Positions 1 to 15,000 are shown, counted from the first letter of the stretch. The stretch: 64,000 nt of DNA from Tanytarsus gracilentus (GCA_038502055.1 JAXRKN010000044.1:4250001-4314000); one strand, 5' to 3'. Notes: generated by a model from the letters alone, not told the origin. A program made the numbers and translations.

Positions 1-2187
1 CCACTCTTTTAGCTATTAATTCCTTCGATGCGAGAGCCATTAAATGAGTTATTTTGACGGACACTTTCAAAGGTGTGTATCCTAAGCCTCAATCCTCATA
101 ATAGCATTAAATAATTTTTTGAATGTCCATAAATTTCCAAGAGAGATAAATTAAGAGAATTATGGATCGACGTTTTCAATTAATATTTTATGTTCTGCAA
201 TACAACTTTTTTTACTGCCGCTAGATTCCTTTCGACTAGTCGCAAAGCCAATAAAAATTAAAATGAAAACATTGTAATAAATTTACGATTTCGATAAAAG
301 ACTGATTAATAAAGGAGAGATTATGACAGGGAGGGAGAAGAATACAACAGTTAAAAATTATCGTCATTAATAAATTCAAATTAGAGCTTAGCGACTAGAG
401 AGAGAGAGACGATTATGACCAATTACTATAAAAAACTAGATTTGGAGTCAATAAATTAAATTAATTCATTGGAGACTTTTCTAAATGGAATTTTGCATAA
501 TTCCTAATTAAAATATTTTAGGGTAAATGACGCTTACGAATTAAGGTTTCACCCTAATTTTAAAATATTTTTCTAAAAAACCATTAAATTATTGTTCAAA
601 TTAATTAAACCTAATTTAACAAAAACAATTAACTAAATTAAACACACAAACCCTCGAGAGGCATCCGATAACAATAAAGATTAATCAAAATTAGCTCGAT
701 ATAATTTATTGAAATTTGTAATTAACATTAATCAATAGAGAAATTAAAAAACAAGTTTACGTTTTTTGTTTGAGATCTAAAGCGCACCCGGGACCCCTGG
801 ATTCATAATTTGATCATTAATCGACGATGTCTGTTTTGATCATCAGTGCATGTGTTACCGTTAGGGGGTAAGAAAGAGAGAACATTAAAAAATCGTGTTT
901 ATATTAAATTAATAGTCATCACAACATCAAAGCTCGATTCATCAAAAAAACTTGAAATTTTATGATCGTCAATATTTTTTTACCATCTTCAACTCAATTT
1001 CTGTATTAATTGACCGCAACATTTTATGGAATCGATAATTACATCAAAGCTAATTTGTTGCAGAAAATCGTAAAAGACTTTGGAAAAAAAATTAAAAGAA
1101 AAAAAATCGTCTCCATCATCATGGGACGTCTTTTGAATGTCCAATTTCATCACAGGAGGATGTCTTTCTGTTTATCCGCTCGCGCTCAGTTCTGGAGTAT
1201 TTTCTGTCTCCATCTGTGATATTCGTCGAGAGGAAATTAATCGAGCATTAGAATGATGTTGATAAATTATTGAAAATTGATTCGGCTCGGCACTTTTGAA
1301 ATTTAATATCAGCGTTTCATAAACGTGTGGAGTGTTAAGATTTCAGTCGAGGTTTGATTAAATTTTGTGATTTTATTGAGGTGTCAAATTTTTAAGTAGG
1401 AACAAAGTTGAAAATGAAACACAAAATAATTTGCGACTTAACGGATTTTTTAAATTTAAATTTTAAAAAATTTGTTTCTATCTAAAAATCTAAAGTTAAA
1501 CTCTAATAAAAATCTCGGCTACACCCCTCGAAAAATTTAAATTTAATTAAACATCATAACTTATAATTTTTTTTCGATTAACGAACGAGCGTCACAAAAC
1601 AGAAAATGAGAGAGAATTTAATTAAATTATAGAATATAAAACATGATCAATTACAAACACGATTAGCACTGTCCGCGGAGATTGCTTATGAATTTTTATT
1701 GCCTCCGATCATTTCGGAGCGGTCGCAGCAGCAGAGTTGACTTAATGGAATAAATTATCAATTGTCACATGCTCATAAATTTTCCTCGTTTACGGCACGT
1801 CTCGAAAAAAAATATAAATAACAGGAGTGAGTGACTTGCTCAACACACAGCAGTCAACTCAGTTATGTTGCCGCGTAAAGATATTTTTGCAGCAGCTTTC
1901 TACCCGCCTCAAAACAATCAGCATCGCTTTCTCGCGAACAAAAATTAATTCATTATCAATTAAAACGACGCCCACACAATTCCACACTCGATGAAAATAA
2001 ATAAAAAAAGGGATTTAACGCCCGAACAAACGAGAAGCCAGTTGCATTGCGTGATGACTAAGCCTCCTTTCAACTCCGTTGTTTCTCTTTATTGAAATCA
2101 CATTTATTGCATAAATCATAAAATGCGCAATAAATTAAATTGACTTTAAGTGAGAGTGAGCGTTTAATTAATTTTTTTCTCTCTTAC
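1..2187 (-). other. Intron (or 3' flank) of the al gene
   Basis: No exon encoding the rest of the homeodomain is seen on the minus strand here, so this stretch is inferred to be intronic. It is AT-rich, with a short GA run near 395-410. A less AT-rich patch at about 1670-1750 contains the inverted repeat CTCCG...CGGAG. A plus-strand TATAAATA sits near 1814. No protein or RNA gene is supported. Confidence 0.5.
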
Positions 2188-2957
2188 CTGAATTCTTGCC
2201 TCCGTTAACCCAATTTTCATTGCCAGCTCTTCCCTGTAATCAAAAAGTATAAAAAGAGGAGAATGAAAAATGAGAATTAAAGGAAGGAATGATTTTGTTG
2301 AAATGTGGGAGATTCTAGAAAAGTTTAATATTTTTAAAAAATTTGAGTTTGAATGGAATGCGAATAAATCTTTAATTTTTACAGAATCTCCCACCAACCA
2401 ATTCTTATTTATAAGAAATAATTTGTAGCTCAATGTAAATTCAAGCACATCATCAAGCCGCATTTTCTTAATTGCCTTGTGTTAAAATTAATTGAATATT
2501 ACATTCCTCTTTCGCATCAGATTCGAAGTTGGAAATTTGCAATTAAGTTGTAATGAATGTAAATGTTCATGTAATTGCGCGGCAGCACAATGACTTTGAT
2601 GAAAAGTCTGCATTTTTTTTGTGATGGGATTTTCGTAACGTATCTTTAAAATTCAAATAAGATATGAATAAAAAAATACGTTGACTGTTTCCCTACTTGG
2701 GTATTATAAAAACTGACAAAATGGACTCGGAACCTTATATAAACGTCGGGATAATGCGTCTTCGAGAATGCCTTTTCCAGTTCCTCAAGTTGAGAACTCG
2801 TAAATGTTGTCCGATAGCGACGTTGTTTCCGCTTCACATGCGGATCGTGCTCTAATTCCGTATCGCTATGATCTGACATGAGACTTTCTCCTAAATTCGT
2901 TATCGCTAATGAACGATTGTTGTCGAGCTGATGGGAAATCTCGTCGGAAATGCCCAT
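2188..2957 (-). CDS. al: Aristaless-like paired-class homeodomain transcription factor (partial, 3' end outside window)
   Basis: A nuclear DNA-binding factor; aristaless acts in insect appendage and antennal patterning. Two exons are visible, 2957-2734 and 2233-2188. The first encodes a start beginning MGISDEIS, which resembles the Drosophila Al start as I recall it, then an acidic linker, the basic run KRKQRRYRTTF and homeodomain helix 1 (QLEELEKAF). It ends in phase 2 at AG|gttccg. The second is a 46-nt exon encoding EELAMKIGLTEARIQ, with acceptor attacag and donor gtaagag. Phases agree: a split Arg codon, then a phase 0 exit. The recognition helix (WFQNRR) is not in bases 1-2187, so that exon must lie beyond the left edge. 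KIGLTEARIQ favours aristaless over Arx, Rx or Pph13. Positions 11, 22, 29 and 30 of the homeodomain (S, K, Y, I) differ from the Drosophila protein. A diverged paralogue is the main alternative. Confidence 0.8.
2234..2733 (-). other. al intron interrupting the homeobox
   Basis: A 500 bp intron between the two visible al exons, interrupting the homeobox after codon 30. Donor AAG|gttccg and acceptor attacag|GG are read on the minus strand. An intron in this part of the homeobox is common in paired-like genes. Nothing else is seen in it. Confidence 0.75.
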
Positions 2958-3022
2958 GCTAGCTTGCTGCTGTTGATGCTGCTTTAATCGCTCAATGGTC
3001 AGCTCATTCAATATGTGAGCAT
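2958..3022 (-). other. Upstream part of the al exon: 5' UTR or in-frame N-terminal extension
   Basis: A good splice acceptor (ttccattttcag) reads out at 3023, so the exon probably begins at 3022. From there to the ATG at 2957 the frame is open and would encode about 21 residues, including the run KQHQQQQAS. The match of MGIS to the known Al start argues that this part is untranslated and that a further 5' exon lies upstream on the minus strand. I could not locate that exon. Confidence 0.4.
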
Positions 3023-6000
3023 CTGAAAATGGAAAGAGAGAAAAAAGTCCATTAAACTTAACATTTAAATTAACAACAAGCACAGTGCATATTGCGAGAG
3101 TGAGATGATCGATAAATTTATGCAAGGTACATGCTGCTACAACCGCCACCAAATTAAGTTGATTGAAATATGCACAATGTACTCGTTTATATTGAGAGGT
3201 ATGAATTTCAGGGATGAACGAATTTAAAATTAACGGTTATTTCTTGCATTTTAAAAAAGTTGTTAAATTTTTCAGCAGTAAAAAAATAATTTAAATTTTT
3301 CAAATTGTCATCGAACCCTGCCAACCGTTTAAAAGTAAGAAGAAAAAACATCGATGTAAAACTTTAATTAAATGAATAATCGAAATAATCGGAAATATTG
3401 TTTTTCTTCATCTCGCATTAGCATTTTGATTTTTTTCTCTCTCTTCCCTGCTGATGCCAATGCTTGATAGTCACTCACTGACTGTGGAATTGTATGTAGC
3501 ATGAAAATTATATATGAATGCTTAATTCGAGCCTTTTAAAGAGAGTGAGTGCATGTTGTAGTTGATGTTGTAGATGTTTAACGAAATCAAATTGATATAT
3601 TGATTTATTGTTTGCAATTTCAATTGAGATTAATAATATCGTTCATGAAACTACACGGTGGAGAGAATGCATCAATTTATTGCCATTCGACTTCTTTACT
3701 TCATCGCGCTTAAATTTGAAAATCGTGTAAGAGCTTGTAGCAATGTGGAAGGAGGAAAAAATTAAAATAACTGTAGCGGTAACTTTTTTGCTCTTCCTAG
3801 GTTTAATTTAGAATTTTTTCAGGTCGATTGAGTTTAAAATCTTTTAAATTTTGAATCAAAAAATAAAAATTTGGTTTGATTTAAAAAGTATCAAAAAAAT
3901 ATACCAAAAGTTAAAGGATTAATTTGAATTTAATTTTAAGGATTCGAACCTTGAATATTTTTTATTTTTGACATTTTTAATTTTTAGTATTAAAACTTCT
4001 GTACACAAAATCAATTTAAATTTTAAACTTTAATTCACAAATTCCTTTATGAACGTCAAAAAATTAAAAAATTTAATCATAAGATCAACTACACGAGTTA
4101 AGAGTAAATATTTAATTAAAAATCGCCTGATATCAGTAAAAATGTAATTAAGATCTCTCGAACTTCGTAAACACCATCAGTTTATAATTAAGAGTCTAAA
4201 TGTGATACAATTTAAAGTCTTTAATATTCATGATGGCTGGCTGAGGCACACAATTTTTAGTTTGTCGCGATATGCTCGACCTTGATGTTGGCTGACTGCT
4301 GTTCTTATTATCGTGAATATGACGAAGGAGGTCTCTCTCATTGTGTTCTCATAACGTGACATAAAATTAAATGCAATTAATTTATGAGAGATATTTTTTT
4401 GCCTGATTCGAGTTTGCTTTAGGTTTTCGTGTAATGTCAATCTCTGAAATGAAATTTCCCTTCACGTTGATTGAAAAATAATTGACTTTTTAGAATGGAA
4501 AAAAATATAATTAACATTTTTTTGGAGGGTATTTCGAAAATGTTGCAAAACTTGTTTGTGGGCGAATTAAAAAAATCAAGTAGAGTTGAAATGTTAGAAA
4601 ATAATTTCAATTCAAAATAATTAATTAATTTTTTAAAAAGTTAAAATTTTGAATTTCAGATTTAAGTGTTTAAAATACGTTAAAAGTTAAATTTGAATGA
4701 TTTTTTACAATTTTTAAATTTAGTTTAAAAACAGGTAAAATAGTTAAATATTTTTTAAAAAATTTAAACTTTTATAATCAGTTAAATTTTTATAAAACAA
4801 ATTTCAACAAACTAAAAAGTGTTCAACCCCTAAAAATTTCAACTTTGTATCCATCACACCACCAAAAATTGTGCCATTTCATAAAAACGTGCCAGATATA
4901 ATAAATAAAATTTCATTTACCAAAATGACAAAACATTTGACGTCGAGTGATTGCTTCACTAAAATTTTAGCGATTCGAAAAAAATCTGCAATGAGAGAAA
5001 AATAAAAACTTGATGTTAGAAAAAAATTATATTGAAGGCGAAAATTATTAAATAAATGCAAATTCAAAGTTTATGTGCCAGTAACATTTTCATTAATTTC
5101 CTGTGAACTGTCAACGCAATTAATTTGATTTATTGCTTTATGTAATTAAAAATTACGCATTCAATTGACATTAGACATTTAGCAATTGAGGATAATTTTT
5201 TTAACTATAGATTTTTTAGTCAAAAATGGATCACTAATTGACTTACAAAACTGTTAATTAAGCCTAAAAAAATCGCTTATTTCTGAATTTAATTCCTGGG
5301 TAATTTGAATGCCACCCGATTAGACACACCTCACAACCAAACCCCATTTGTCTCTCTCAATTAGCAGTTTTTAAGTTTATGCCACGAACTAGATGAATAT
5401 TAATGACACATCGACCAAATAATCGAACGCAGAAAAAAAAGCTAATTTAATTGCAATTCATTTCATGTTTTTTCTCTCTTGATCAATTCCAAAAACAAGA
5501 CACGAGAGACTCTCGCACATATTTCGAGGCAACGAAAACAGCGCAGCAAATTAAGTGACCATAATGACGGTATATAAAAGGCAATAAAAGTCACCTAAGT
5601 GGTGTGCGAAGAAAATTAACTTGTAGCTCGTATAAAAGTTCGAGATCGATATTCGGAGCGCAAATACAACTAATAATCAACATGGAAAGCTGTTTCTTCC
5701 ATATCAAATTGCAGTTGTCAGTCAACCAGGTGTTTGCTCCTCTTTCTCCCGTCGTAGCAAATTAACTCGATAAAATTAACTAAAAAGCGTCTTTTTATTG
5801 TTTTTTGTGTATTTCAACTTTTTTTATTTGCGCATAAATTTTTGTAATTTCAAATTTAATTTTTCTCATGAGAATTCTGAAGGACAAATTGTGAATTCAT
5901 AAAGTGTCACTCGAATGATTTTGTCGGCAAACGTCAAAAAGAAATCATTGAATACATTTAATATTTTAGAGATTTATTTGGACGTCAAAAAAATTTAAAA

Positions 6001-9000
6001 AATAAAAAAAATAATTTTAGAGAAATTTAAAGTCAAGTTTTTTGAAGAACTTTTGAATGTTGTCAAAGAGCGGGAAACTTAGGCTAGATAATTTTTAAAT
6101 TATAAACATAAAAACTTGGAATTTTGACCCAATTTTTAGGTTATGTAAAATTTATTTTATTTATTTTATTTATTTATTGAATTTCGCGTACAATCAAGTG
6201 GTGCACGTAACCGTTTGTAATAGAGTTATTGAAAAGGCATTTGAAATCGAAACAGTTGAAAAATTTGCTTTTAAAGATTAACGGCCAAAAAGAAATAAAT
6301 TGAAAGAGCATTGAATTGATGAAATGTCAATTGGTCAGTTAATTGAATTTAAGTTGAAAGTGAATCGAACTTTTGAAAATTTGAGTCGAAAAAAAAAGAG
6401 ATTTAATTGAAATTTATCTCTTGAATGACTGCTGATAGTGAAATAGGTTGAGTCAGTAAGTCAACGTTGTTGCAGTGTAAGTTGAAGAGCGTCATCATGC
6501 GATGCACCGAGCTTCCGTGATTCTTGATCGAGAATACAGCTTTCGGCCTTGTTGCTCTAAGCCTGGCCATACTAGGTGCCGGCACATGGAATTGGAAAAA
6601 ATTAATGAAGCAAAATCTTACTTTAAAAGTTTATTCCTAACTTGACACATTTTAAAAACATCAATTTAAGATCAACATCAAGTATTTTCATGTCGCTTAA
6701 ATAAACTTTTCGCAGAAGCAATAATTTTCTGTCATGATCGCAACATTGTAAAGATCTTCCGACCATAACATCATAAACACTTTCAGCTGTTGATTTTAAT
6801 TTGTTTTATCCGCTGATTATGAACGAGAGAGTTTATTTTATGAAATAAATAATTAACTTTTCAATTCGAACTTATATCATGATAATGATAATGCAGTATA
6901 AAATTGCCATGCTGCCAAACTTCAAGTGCATATAAAAAATTTCATATTGCATATGGAAAATAAATTTTGTGTTTCTTTAATGAAATTCTCGAGGAGCACA
7001 TGCAGATATAACTATAATAATTTACAAGCAGCGAAGAGATGTTGATGACAACTCTGCATACTGCTCAATTATTTTCAAGCAGATTGAGTTCATCGGAAGT
7101 GATGATATGAAATTAATTTACTGCTTTTCAGAGCAAAAAAGGGAAATTTAAAAGTTTTAAAGAAATTTTAAGAAAATTTTTTTAAGCACAATTTTAAGAT
7201 TTAAAGATTTAATTTTAAGACTTCTAAAATTTTCGACTATCACCCAAAGTATGCCGGAAGGGTTTGAACTAAATTTTATTTCAATTTCCCTTTCAAAAAT
7301 TTAAAAGCTGTATTTTCATTAATTTTATGGACCCTTTAAACCTCCAATCATCGTCATTACTATCTCTCTTTCCCTTAAATATGCAAAAGTCATGTACATT
7401 AACTTTAATGATTTTGTTAATTTCAATTAGAGTGTGATAAGGATGCGATGGAAGGCAAAATGAATATAATTTTAACCGCCACAGTAGCAGCAAATGCATC
7501 GCACCACCATCAATCTCCTTTGGCGGTAAATTTAAGTATGCTTAATTTAATGCACTCACATTTACGATGAGGATAATTAAGTTCCTCCGCATAAAATTGC
7601 GCTTATAAACTTTTTTTTTGATGGCTCAAAGTATATCAAAAAAAGTAAAAATTGATATAAATTGAATTTAATTTGATGGAAAATTTTTAAGGTTTATAAT
7701 AAAGTCGAGCACACACACGGGGATGTGTTATGATGGGCAAATTTCAGACTCAATTTTTTAAATGCCTTATAATTTTATGTTTCCGCTCATCTTCTTTTAG
7801 TGCCGCACATAATGATACAAAATGTGTCTGCTTCGATGTAAACACAAAAGGCAAAAAAGGTTCTCATAACTTTCTGCAAGATCACTCGTAATCCGATTAG
7901 ATGTTGAGCTAGAGATCAATAGGAGAGATGCAAAGGTGAATTGAATGAGTGGTACAGTGAGATGTCTATAAATTTTTTAAAAATTATTAAAAATTTTCAA
8001 TTTAGATAATTTTAAAAATTCAGAGAGGTTTCACTGTCCTCAGATAAATAGGATTATGTGAAACGAAGTAGAGATGTCTAAACATTTTATGCTTCTGATT
8101 TTTCCACATCATTTGCACATTTTCAAGTAAATCGCAAAAGATTTTTTTTCACTTCCTTTAACCGAACAACAACAAAAAAAATCGATATTAAATTTAATTT
8201 GCCCTATGAAGCACATTAGCGCAGCAAATATAGCGTGGTGTGTTGCTGACTATAATAGGAGCATTTATTAAAAGTTCAATACAGAATGAAAATTGCATTT
8301 AATGCTCTCTGCACGCCACGATGATTCTCACTGCTCAAATTGAAACTAGAAGTGCAATATTGCATTTGCGCGGCTCAATTGTTTTCGGGTGGTAATTGTG
8401 AAAAGTAAAAAAAATGCAACAGCAGCAAATAAACAACAATTGCAAGTTGGGGAAAATTGATTGAAGAGAAAGGTGTGAGTCAAAGTGAGAGTGAGTGACT
8501 GAATAAGGAGGGAAACAAATAATAAATTTAATTTTAAAGTTTTTCGACTCTTCCTCTCTTACTCGTGAGCAGCACATGGCACAAGTTGAAAAATAAACTT
8601 CTCGCTTTTCCCTGAAATTGCTTGTGAACGTTGAAAAATGAGGAATCATTAAAATAATCTAATTTAAGTGCTTGAAAAAGTTTTTTTTGCTTATCGCCTC
8701 GAGGGGTGCAAGTCACCGAGGCAATAATTTCTCTCTGTTTTGTTGTTTTAACTCATTCATGGCGTTTTCAATCATTTTTAGCGAGTTAGGACAAAATTAA
8801 ATTTTTATCGGCGAAAAAATAGTTTTTAAATAACTTTGATGATTTTACAAAAAAAAAATAAAAAATTAAAATTTCTACAAATAACTTTTTCAAAGTCTCC
8901 AAAAATTTTTTTTGTAATTTCTACAAAAAAAAGTTTCTTAACTCAATTAAGAAATTTTAAACAAGCAAAAAATTTCTTTTTCACCCCATCAAAACTTTCA

Positions 9001-12000
9001 TTTTGCAAATAAGCGAGAGAACTTCAAAAAAACTAATTTCAATCAATTTCGATTGTAATTGACATTTTGTTATTTATTCCTCGTAGCATTTTGTTGACGT
9101 ACTCAAGCATGGAGTCATTCGCAAATGAAATTTGATGTGAAATCATCGAATCTCCTTCTCATGTTGTATTAAGTGAAAGAGCTTAACGAAAATTCTAATT
9201 CAATTTTTTTCAATTAAATATTGATTTTGCATTTCGTTACGCATTCGACAGTTTTAGCTTAAAAAAATGTTCTCGCTCCTCACTCCACTCGCTGTGAAAT
9301 TGAAGCAGGTGTTGATTGTTCGTTCGATTTTATGCTTTTTCGCGTTCGATTTTATAATGAATTTAAACAAATTCTTTCCTCTCTCTCTCTCTGCAAGTCT
9401 GACATGAAATCGTTTGGATGTTAACATACAAAACAAGCATAAAAATTTAAATTTAAATTCGAGTCGCACTTGAACTAACAATTCTTGCTCATCATTCGTG
9501 TGTTTGTGGACATGGACTTTAAATTAGTGAAGATCCTCTTTTTTGTAATAGCCGAAGGTAATGAAGATGTAGGAAGTGAAATAATTTCTGAAAGGGGAGA
9601 ATTCACAATTTTATTGCACCTGATAAAACGTTTCGTGGAATTGAGATGTTAATTAATTTTAATAAAAATAAGAAGTTTAACACGTTTAAGGATGGATTCA
9701 AAAATTTCTGGAAATGCCAATATTTTCGAGACTTTAAATTATACGAAATATTTCCACTTTTTTTAAATTCTAAATTATTTTTGAAATTTCAATTAATTTT
9801 GTTCTCTTGAATTTTAAATTTTTTTTGACCGTGAATATTTTTAAATTTACTGAAATTTAATTTTAATTTTTTGAATCAATAAATTCAAAATTTCCGTTAA
9901 AGTTTCAATTTTTATAAGTCACGATTCAATAATTATAGCACGTTTCTTCGATTGCGTCTCGCTCGATTGTCTCCCTCCCGCCTGTCACTTATTGAATAAA
10001 GAAATAATTAGTTAACCTGCAGTGCCGCATTTTACGATGCTTCTATTTTCTCCGGCAAGAATCATAATTAAGCAATAAAATCGCCGACAATTGTCACAAC
10101 TCGAAATAATATTTGTCGTAAAATTTTCCTCTTTACGTCTTATGGCGCGGATGGCTCAAATCCAATAACTGAAATCACCACTAATAACATCAAGCTAAAG
10201 AGAGGCCGAATCCAATTATAGAGCTCTTAATATCAATTTTAATTTCATCTCGATATGCGCGCGACATTATTGAAACTCTCCTGATTTTTCTTTTGACATT
10301 TAATTATTATCGAGTCGCGCTCAATAATTTTCTCGAGAATCTCGATCAATAAAAAATAAAACGAGAGGTTTAAAAACATCACTGGAAATTTGAATAGCAT
10401 AAAATATAAACTGCCGCGATTGAAATGTATCTGAAGACAAAGCGAAAGAGATGTTGATGATGATGATCGTGAAATATGATAAGCTAGATCTTAGCGCGTG
10501 CTAAAAACACACACGAAATAAATGTTTGACGATGATGAGGAAATTAAATCCAAGGGATGGTGAATTTTATTGATGAAAAAAATAATTTTTATGAAAACTT
10601 GAACTTTGACATTCCCTGGTGGCACACTCTGCAAATTTTTATTACAAACTTCTGAGATTAAAGATCGAGGATTTAAATTAAGACACTTAAAAATTTAACT
10701 TATAATTTGTTAAATTTTTAAACACTTCCACCCTTGCAAAACCAACCTCAAAAACTCAAATCCATCCAAACTTTTGTCGCTATCTATCACGAGATGAAAC
10801 AAGCTTGATGATTTTCGCTCTTTCTTTAATTTAAAGCCTGCTTTTTATGGCATCAATTGTGGTGACTTTTATATAATGTTTAATATTTGCTTACTATCCT
10901 CCCGAATGAAGAGAGAAACATTAAGAATCGCTAATGGAACTTATCATCCGAAAAGAAAAATTTCATTAAATTATATTAAATTTATTTTCTCTGTCGTGGT
11001 CGTGTCACACCACTTGGTGAAATCCTCTCGAGCTGGAATTAAGGATGACAAATCGTCATTTCATTTCAGTTGAGCGACATTTGATTTTCTTGGTGTGAGA
11101 AGCTTAAAGTTGATACTAGAAAATATTTTTTTTAGTCCAGGTGGAAGATTTTAAACCAGATCAAAATTTAAGCTTCTTGATTGAAAATTTTTGATCTTCT
11201 TAAAGCAGTGAATAAAAGCTTAGATAAAAGTTTAACTGAATAATTTAATAAAAAATCCTTAAGTCGCTTCAAAATTTCAGGTCAGTTCATGTGCTAACAG
11301 GGTAATTCTCAGTTTTGGAAAAAATCAACTCAATTTTTAAAAAAATCATTTATAAAAAAATTCAACTAAACATTTAAGAACAACTCAAATTAAATTTATG
11401 ACATGCCAGCAACCGCACACACACTTTTAGTGCTTATTAAAAATCTTTCACTTTAAAAGCAATGAATTGCAATGGCGGTTCCCGAGAGAGGTTTCGTGGA
11501 AGTATTTTTCATGTCTTCCATGTCATTTTCCATATTTAATGCACATATAAGCACCTCTTGCCGTATCACTGGCAGTGCACGCAACGAGGATCAGCGTTAC
11601 TGTAAACACGATAATTCCAATTTGTGAAAAGAAATCGAGAACGAGTTTGAGGAAATGCTCGCCATTAATTTTCTGCCAATATGTTTGGGCTTCTGTTTCA
11701 CCGCCTCAGGTTGTTTTCATAATTTTTTTGTGAGAGTATGAAGAAGTAAAGTGCAACTTTCTGAGAACTAATTTAATAAACGATTTTTTTTCGTGTCTCT
11801 CGTACGACATTGAGGTGGTGCCATGAAATGTAGTGGCTAATAGCGAAAGATCTTTTTTCCTTCGTGTTGCTCTCGAATGCACGCGAAAAAAATGTCTCAC
11901 AAACTATAATCATCACATGCTGGAGCTCGGCATTAATGAGCGGATTGAATTCGATGCTAACAAGCTACAAATAATTGCGAGTCGCATTGCGAATATGCGA

Positions 12001-15000
12001 TGATAATTAAAATCGCCGATGCCATCAAAATCAATGCAATTATCACATTTTTTATAATCTTGAATTTTGTATTTAATTGAAGTATTTAATTGAGACATGT
12101 TGGAGTGTGTTAAGATCAAAGCTTTTTAGTGAAAAAAAAATTAGTTTAATTAATGACCTTAATTATTCGAAAATAGTCAGTTTTTAGAGCTTAAAGCTTC
12201 TTAGAATGTCAAACTTTGAAAGCTTTTTTAATAAACTTTTAAAAGTTTTTCTTAAATTACTTTAACAAAAAAATTCTAGTTCATCATTTAAAAAATCAAA
12301 GTTCCATAACTTTTGAATAATTCCCATCTTAATTTGATTCCGCAATCTCTTCTTTAATCGATTTGATTTCATTGCATTTAAAAGGAGGAAATTAAACTGC
12401 CTCTTATCACGCTAATAAATCTAATGAATTAATTACTGTGCTTGTTTCTGCGCTCGCGGTGAAAAAACTTCTCATCGGCAAAAAGCGCCTAAGGACACTT
12501 AAATTACGTGCGTTTAGCGAATTTGTCCGACAAACTTTATAAACTGGTAGTTTTCAAGTTTTGCTAATAAAACGAGACATAAATCAATGAATTTCAACAA
12601 TGCAAATTTGCATTTTATTCTCTCCACTTATTGATTTAAAATTACTCGTTTCGAGTATTTGAAAAGAAAGTCAACAGTGGCACACAAATAAAAGAGATTT
12701 GCGAAATTCGATGAAATTTTATATTGAATTTTTTTTATTATAATAAATTAGCAGATGTCACGCATGATATGAGAATGTCAATAGTGCGCTGGCGTGAAGA
12801 ATTGCCAATCGGTTGGGGTGGCATGAGAATACATATGCACATTTCAAACGACATCCGAGTGGGCCTCGCTGATCTCGCGCATTGCATGACATTTTCCTTT
12901 TGTTCGCGACAACTTCACGATGGATAAATTTTCTCGGAAACAAAAGCGGGGAGGAAATGAAAATAAATTGGTAATTTATTTTTTATGGCTCTCTCTATGT
13001 CGTTTATGCATTTTATTTTTGGGATTTTCAAGGTTGTCACAAAATATAAGAGTTGAGGTAAAAACGAGGGGTGGATCTGATTTGATCAACATTTTAAAAT
13101 GTAATTTTTTTAAGCTTTTAAAAGTTGAACAAAAAATTTTTAAACCTAATTAAAAGTTTTCCTAAAAATATTCTAATATTTTTAAAAACTTTTTAAACTT
13201 ATTTTAAAAATCATGAACATGCCATTTAAAAGTGTCCCCACCCTGATTGTGAAAGAAGAGAGAGCGAAACTGCACACACAAACTCAAAATGTGACCTGAA
13301 TTAGTTTTGCGGAAAAGAGGCATTGCTGCATGGCTAAACATAAAACTAATCAAATGTGTCTTCCTGTATCGTCGGCGATGACAAATTTAATTTCGACCGC
13401 AACACGTACACAAAATTTTCGAATGACGCAAAGAGATTTTTCTTATCATAATTTGATTATCTGCAGGCGTGATAACAAAAGTTTTGAGGAAATTAAGTCG
13501 ATTAATTGAAATGAGCTGGAAAAAGTCTCTAATTGTTTTTTCTTCAATCCCATGTGATTTTTTTTATCACTGTCACATTTGGACTTTGCTTGCCGTGCCT
13601 TTTGGAATCTCCCTAACGAATTTTTTATCATCACGCGGATGAACTTTAAAATTGTCTACGTCTAGACCTCCAAAAATAAATTTATTTTTTGTCATTTTAT
13701 CGCAACAGTGAAAAATAGAGTGGAGCTTAAGCTAATTAAAATTGATGTGTGCTTATCAAGTAGTGACAGAAATCGTCATTATTAAGCTTTCGACATATGT
13801 TTGAAAAAATAATCGCCACAATTTGCATATCAATGAAAAAACCTTTTTGCATAATATCGAATTCATTTGTGGAATGACGAAAAAATTTGTTTTAAAGCTG
13901 ATTAGATAAATTTTAATAAGATAAAAATAATTATTGGGATTTTGATTAAATTTGGAGGGATTTTAAATTATGGGTGAAGATAAAAATATTGATAGTAAAG
14001 ATTAAAAGTGCATTAAGAGCGAGAGAACTTTTATAATTGTCATTGAGATTTTGAATCATTTAATAATCGAAAAAACTAAAGCGCAGAGTTGAAATTTTAT
14101 TTATTTTAAAACCACAAAGATTTTAAATTTTTAAAAATAATTAAGACAAACTCAATTATTAAAAAACAAAAAATACTTGCTTAAAATTTAATTTCAAAGT
14201 TTATAGGAAATTTAGTAAGTCGAGTAAAAAGCAAGAATAATTTAAATGATGTAAAAACTTCATAAATTTAGGTTCGAATCCTATAACTTTAATTTTAAAA
14301 ATGAAATATACATAAACCACCATTTTTTTAAATTAAAAATTTTACTAGTTTTTAATTAATTTAATTATTTTTATTTATTTTTTCTTTTTCAAATATTTTT
14401 TAATAATTTTATTTCAATCCCGAAAAAAATTTAAATATTTCTTTAAAACACGATTTTTCTTTTGAAATTATTACTTGTACTTAATTAAAGTGTGTTAGGC
14501 TCATAACGTTAAAGATGTGTCGCGATAAAGAAGGAAAATTATTTTTGCTTACCTGATTGAAACGCAAGGTGAAATTTCCTTTGATCGCTTCCTCGTTATT
14601 CTGGGAAGTTTTTAAGTATTTTTAAAGTCCCAAAAGTGGCAATTAATCTAATGATTCCACGAATTTTCACATAAATATAATAATTTTTTTTGGCCGAAGA
14701 GCTTACATACTCATGAATTGCATAATCAGCGTAACACATGCACAGGTTCTCTTCTTACTTTAACGTAATTAATTTGACTAATGAATTCTCGGTATTTTTT
14801 CTCTCTTTCCGCTCACTCGATCAACATGCAACATTAACAAAGCATTGACCGGACAACATTCAACAACGAACAAAATAATTCCGTGAAATACAGAAAAAAA
14901 GATAAATTAAGCTCATGCAACTTTACGACATGAATATTAACATGATACTGAAATGCCTTTCGATAAATATTTTTTAATCCCACGAGTTTCATTTTAATTT

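Noticed and set aside
14271..14281. tRNA gene suggested by GGTTCGAATCC
   Set aside because: No pairing acceptor stem, anticodon arm or A box could be placed around this or the three similar sites.
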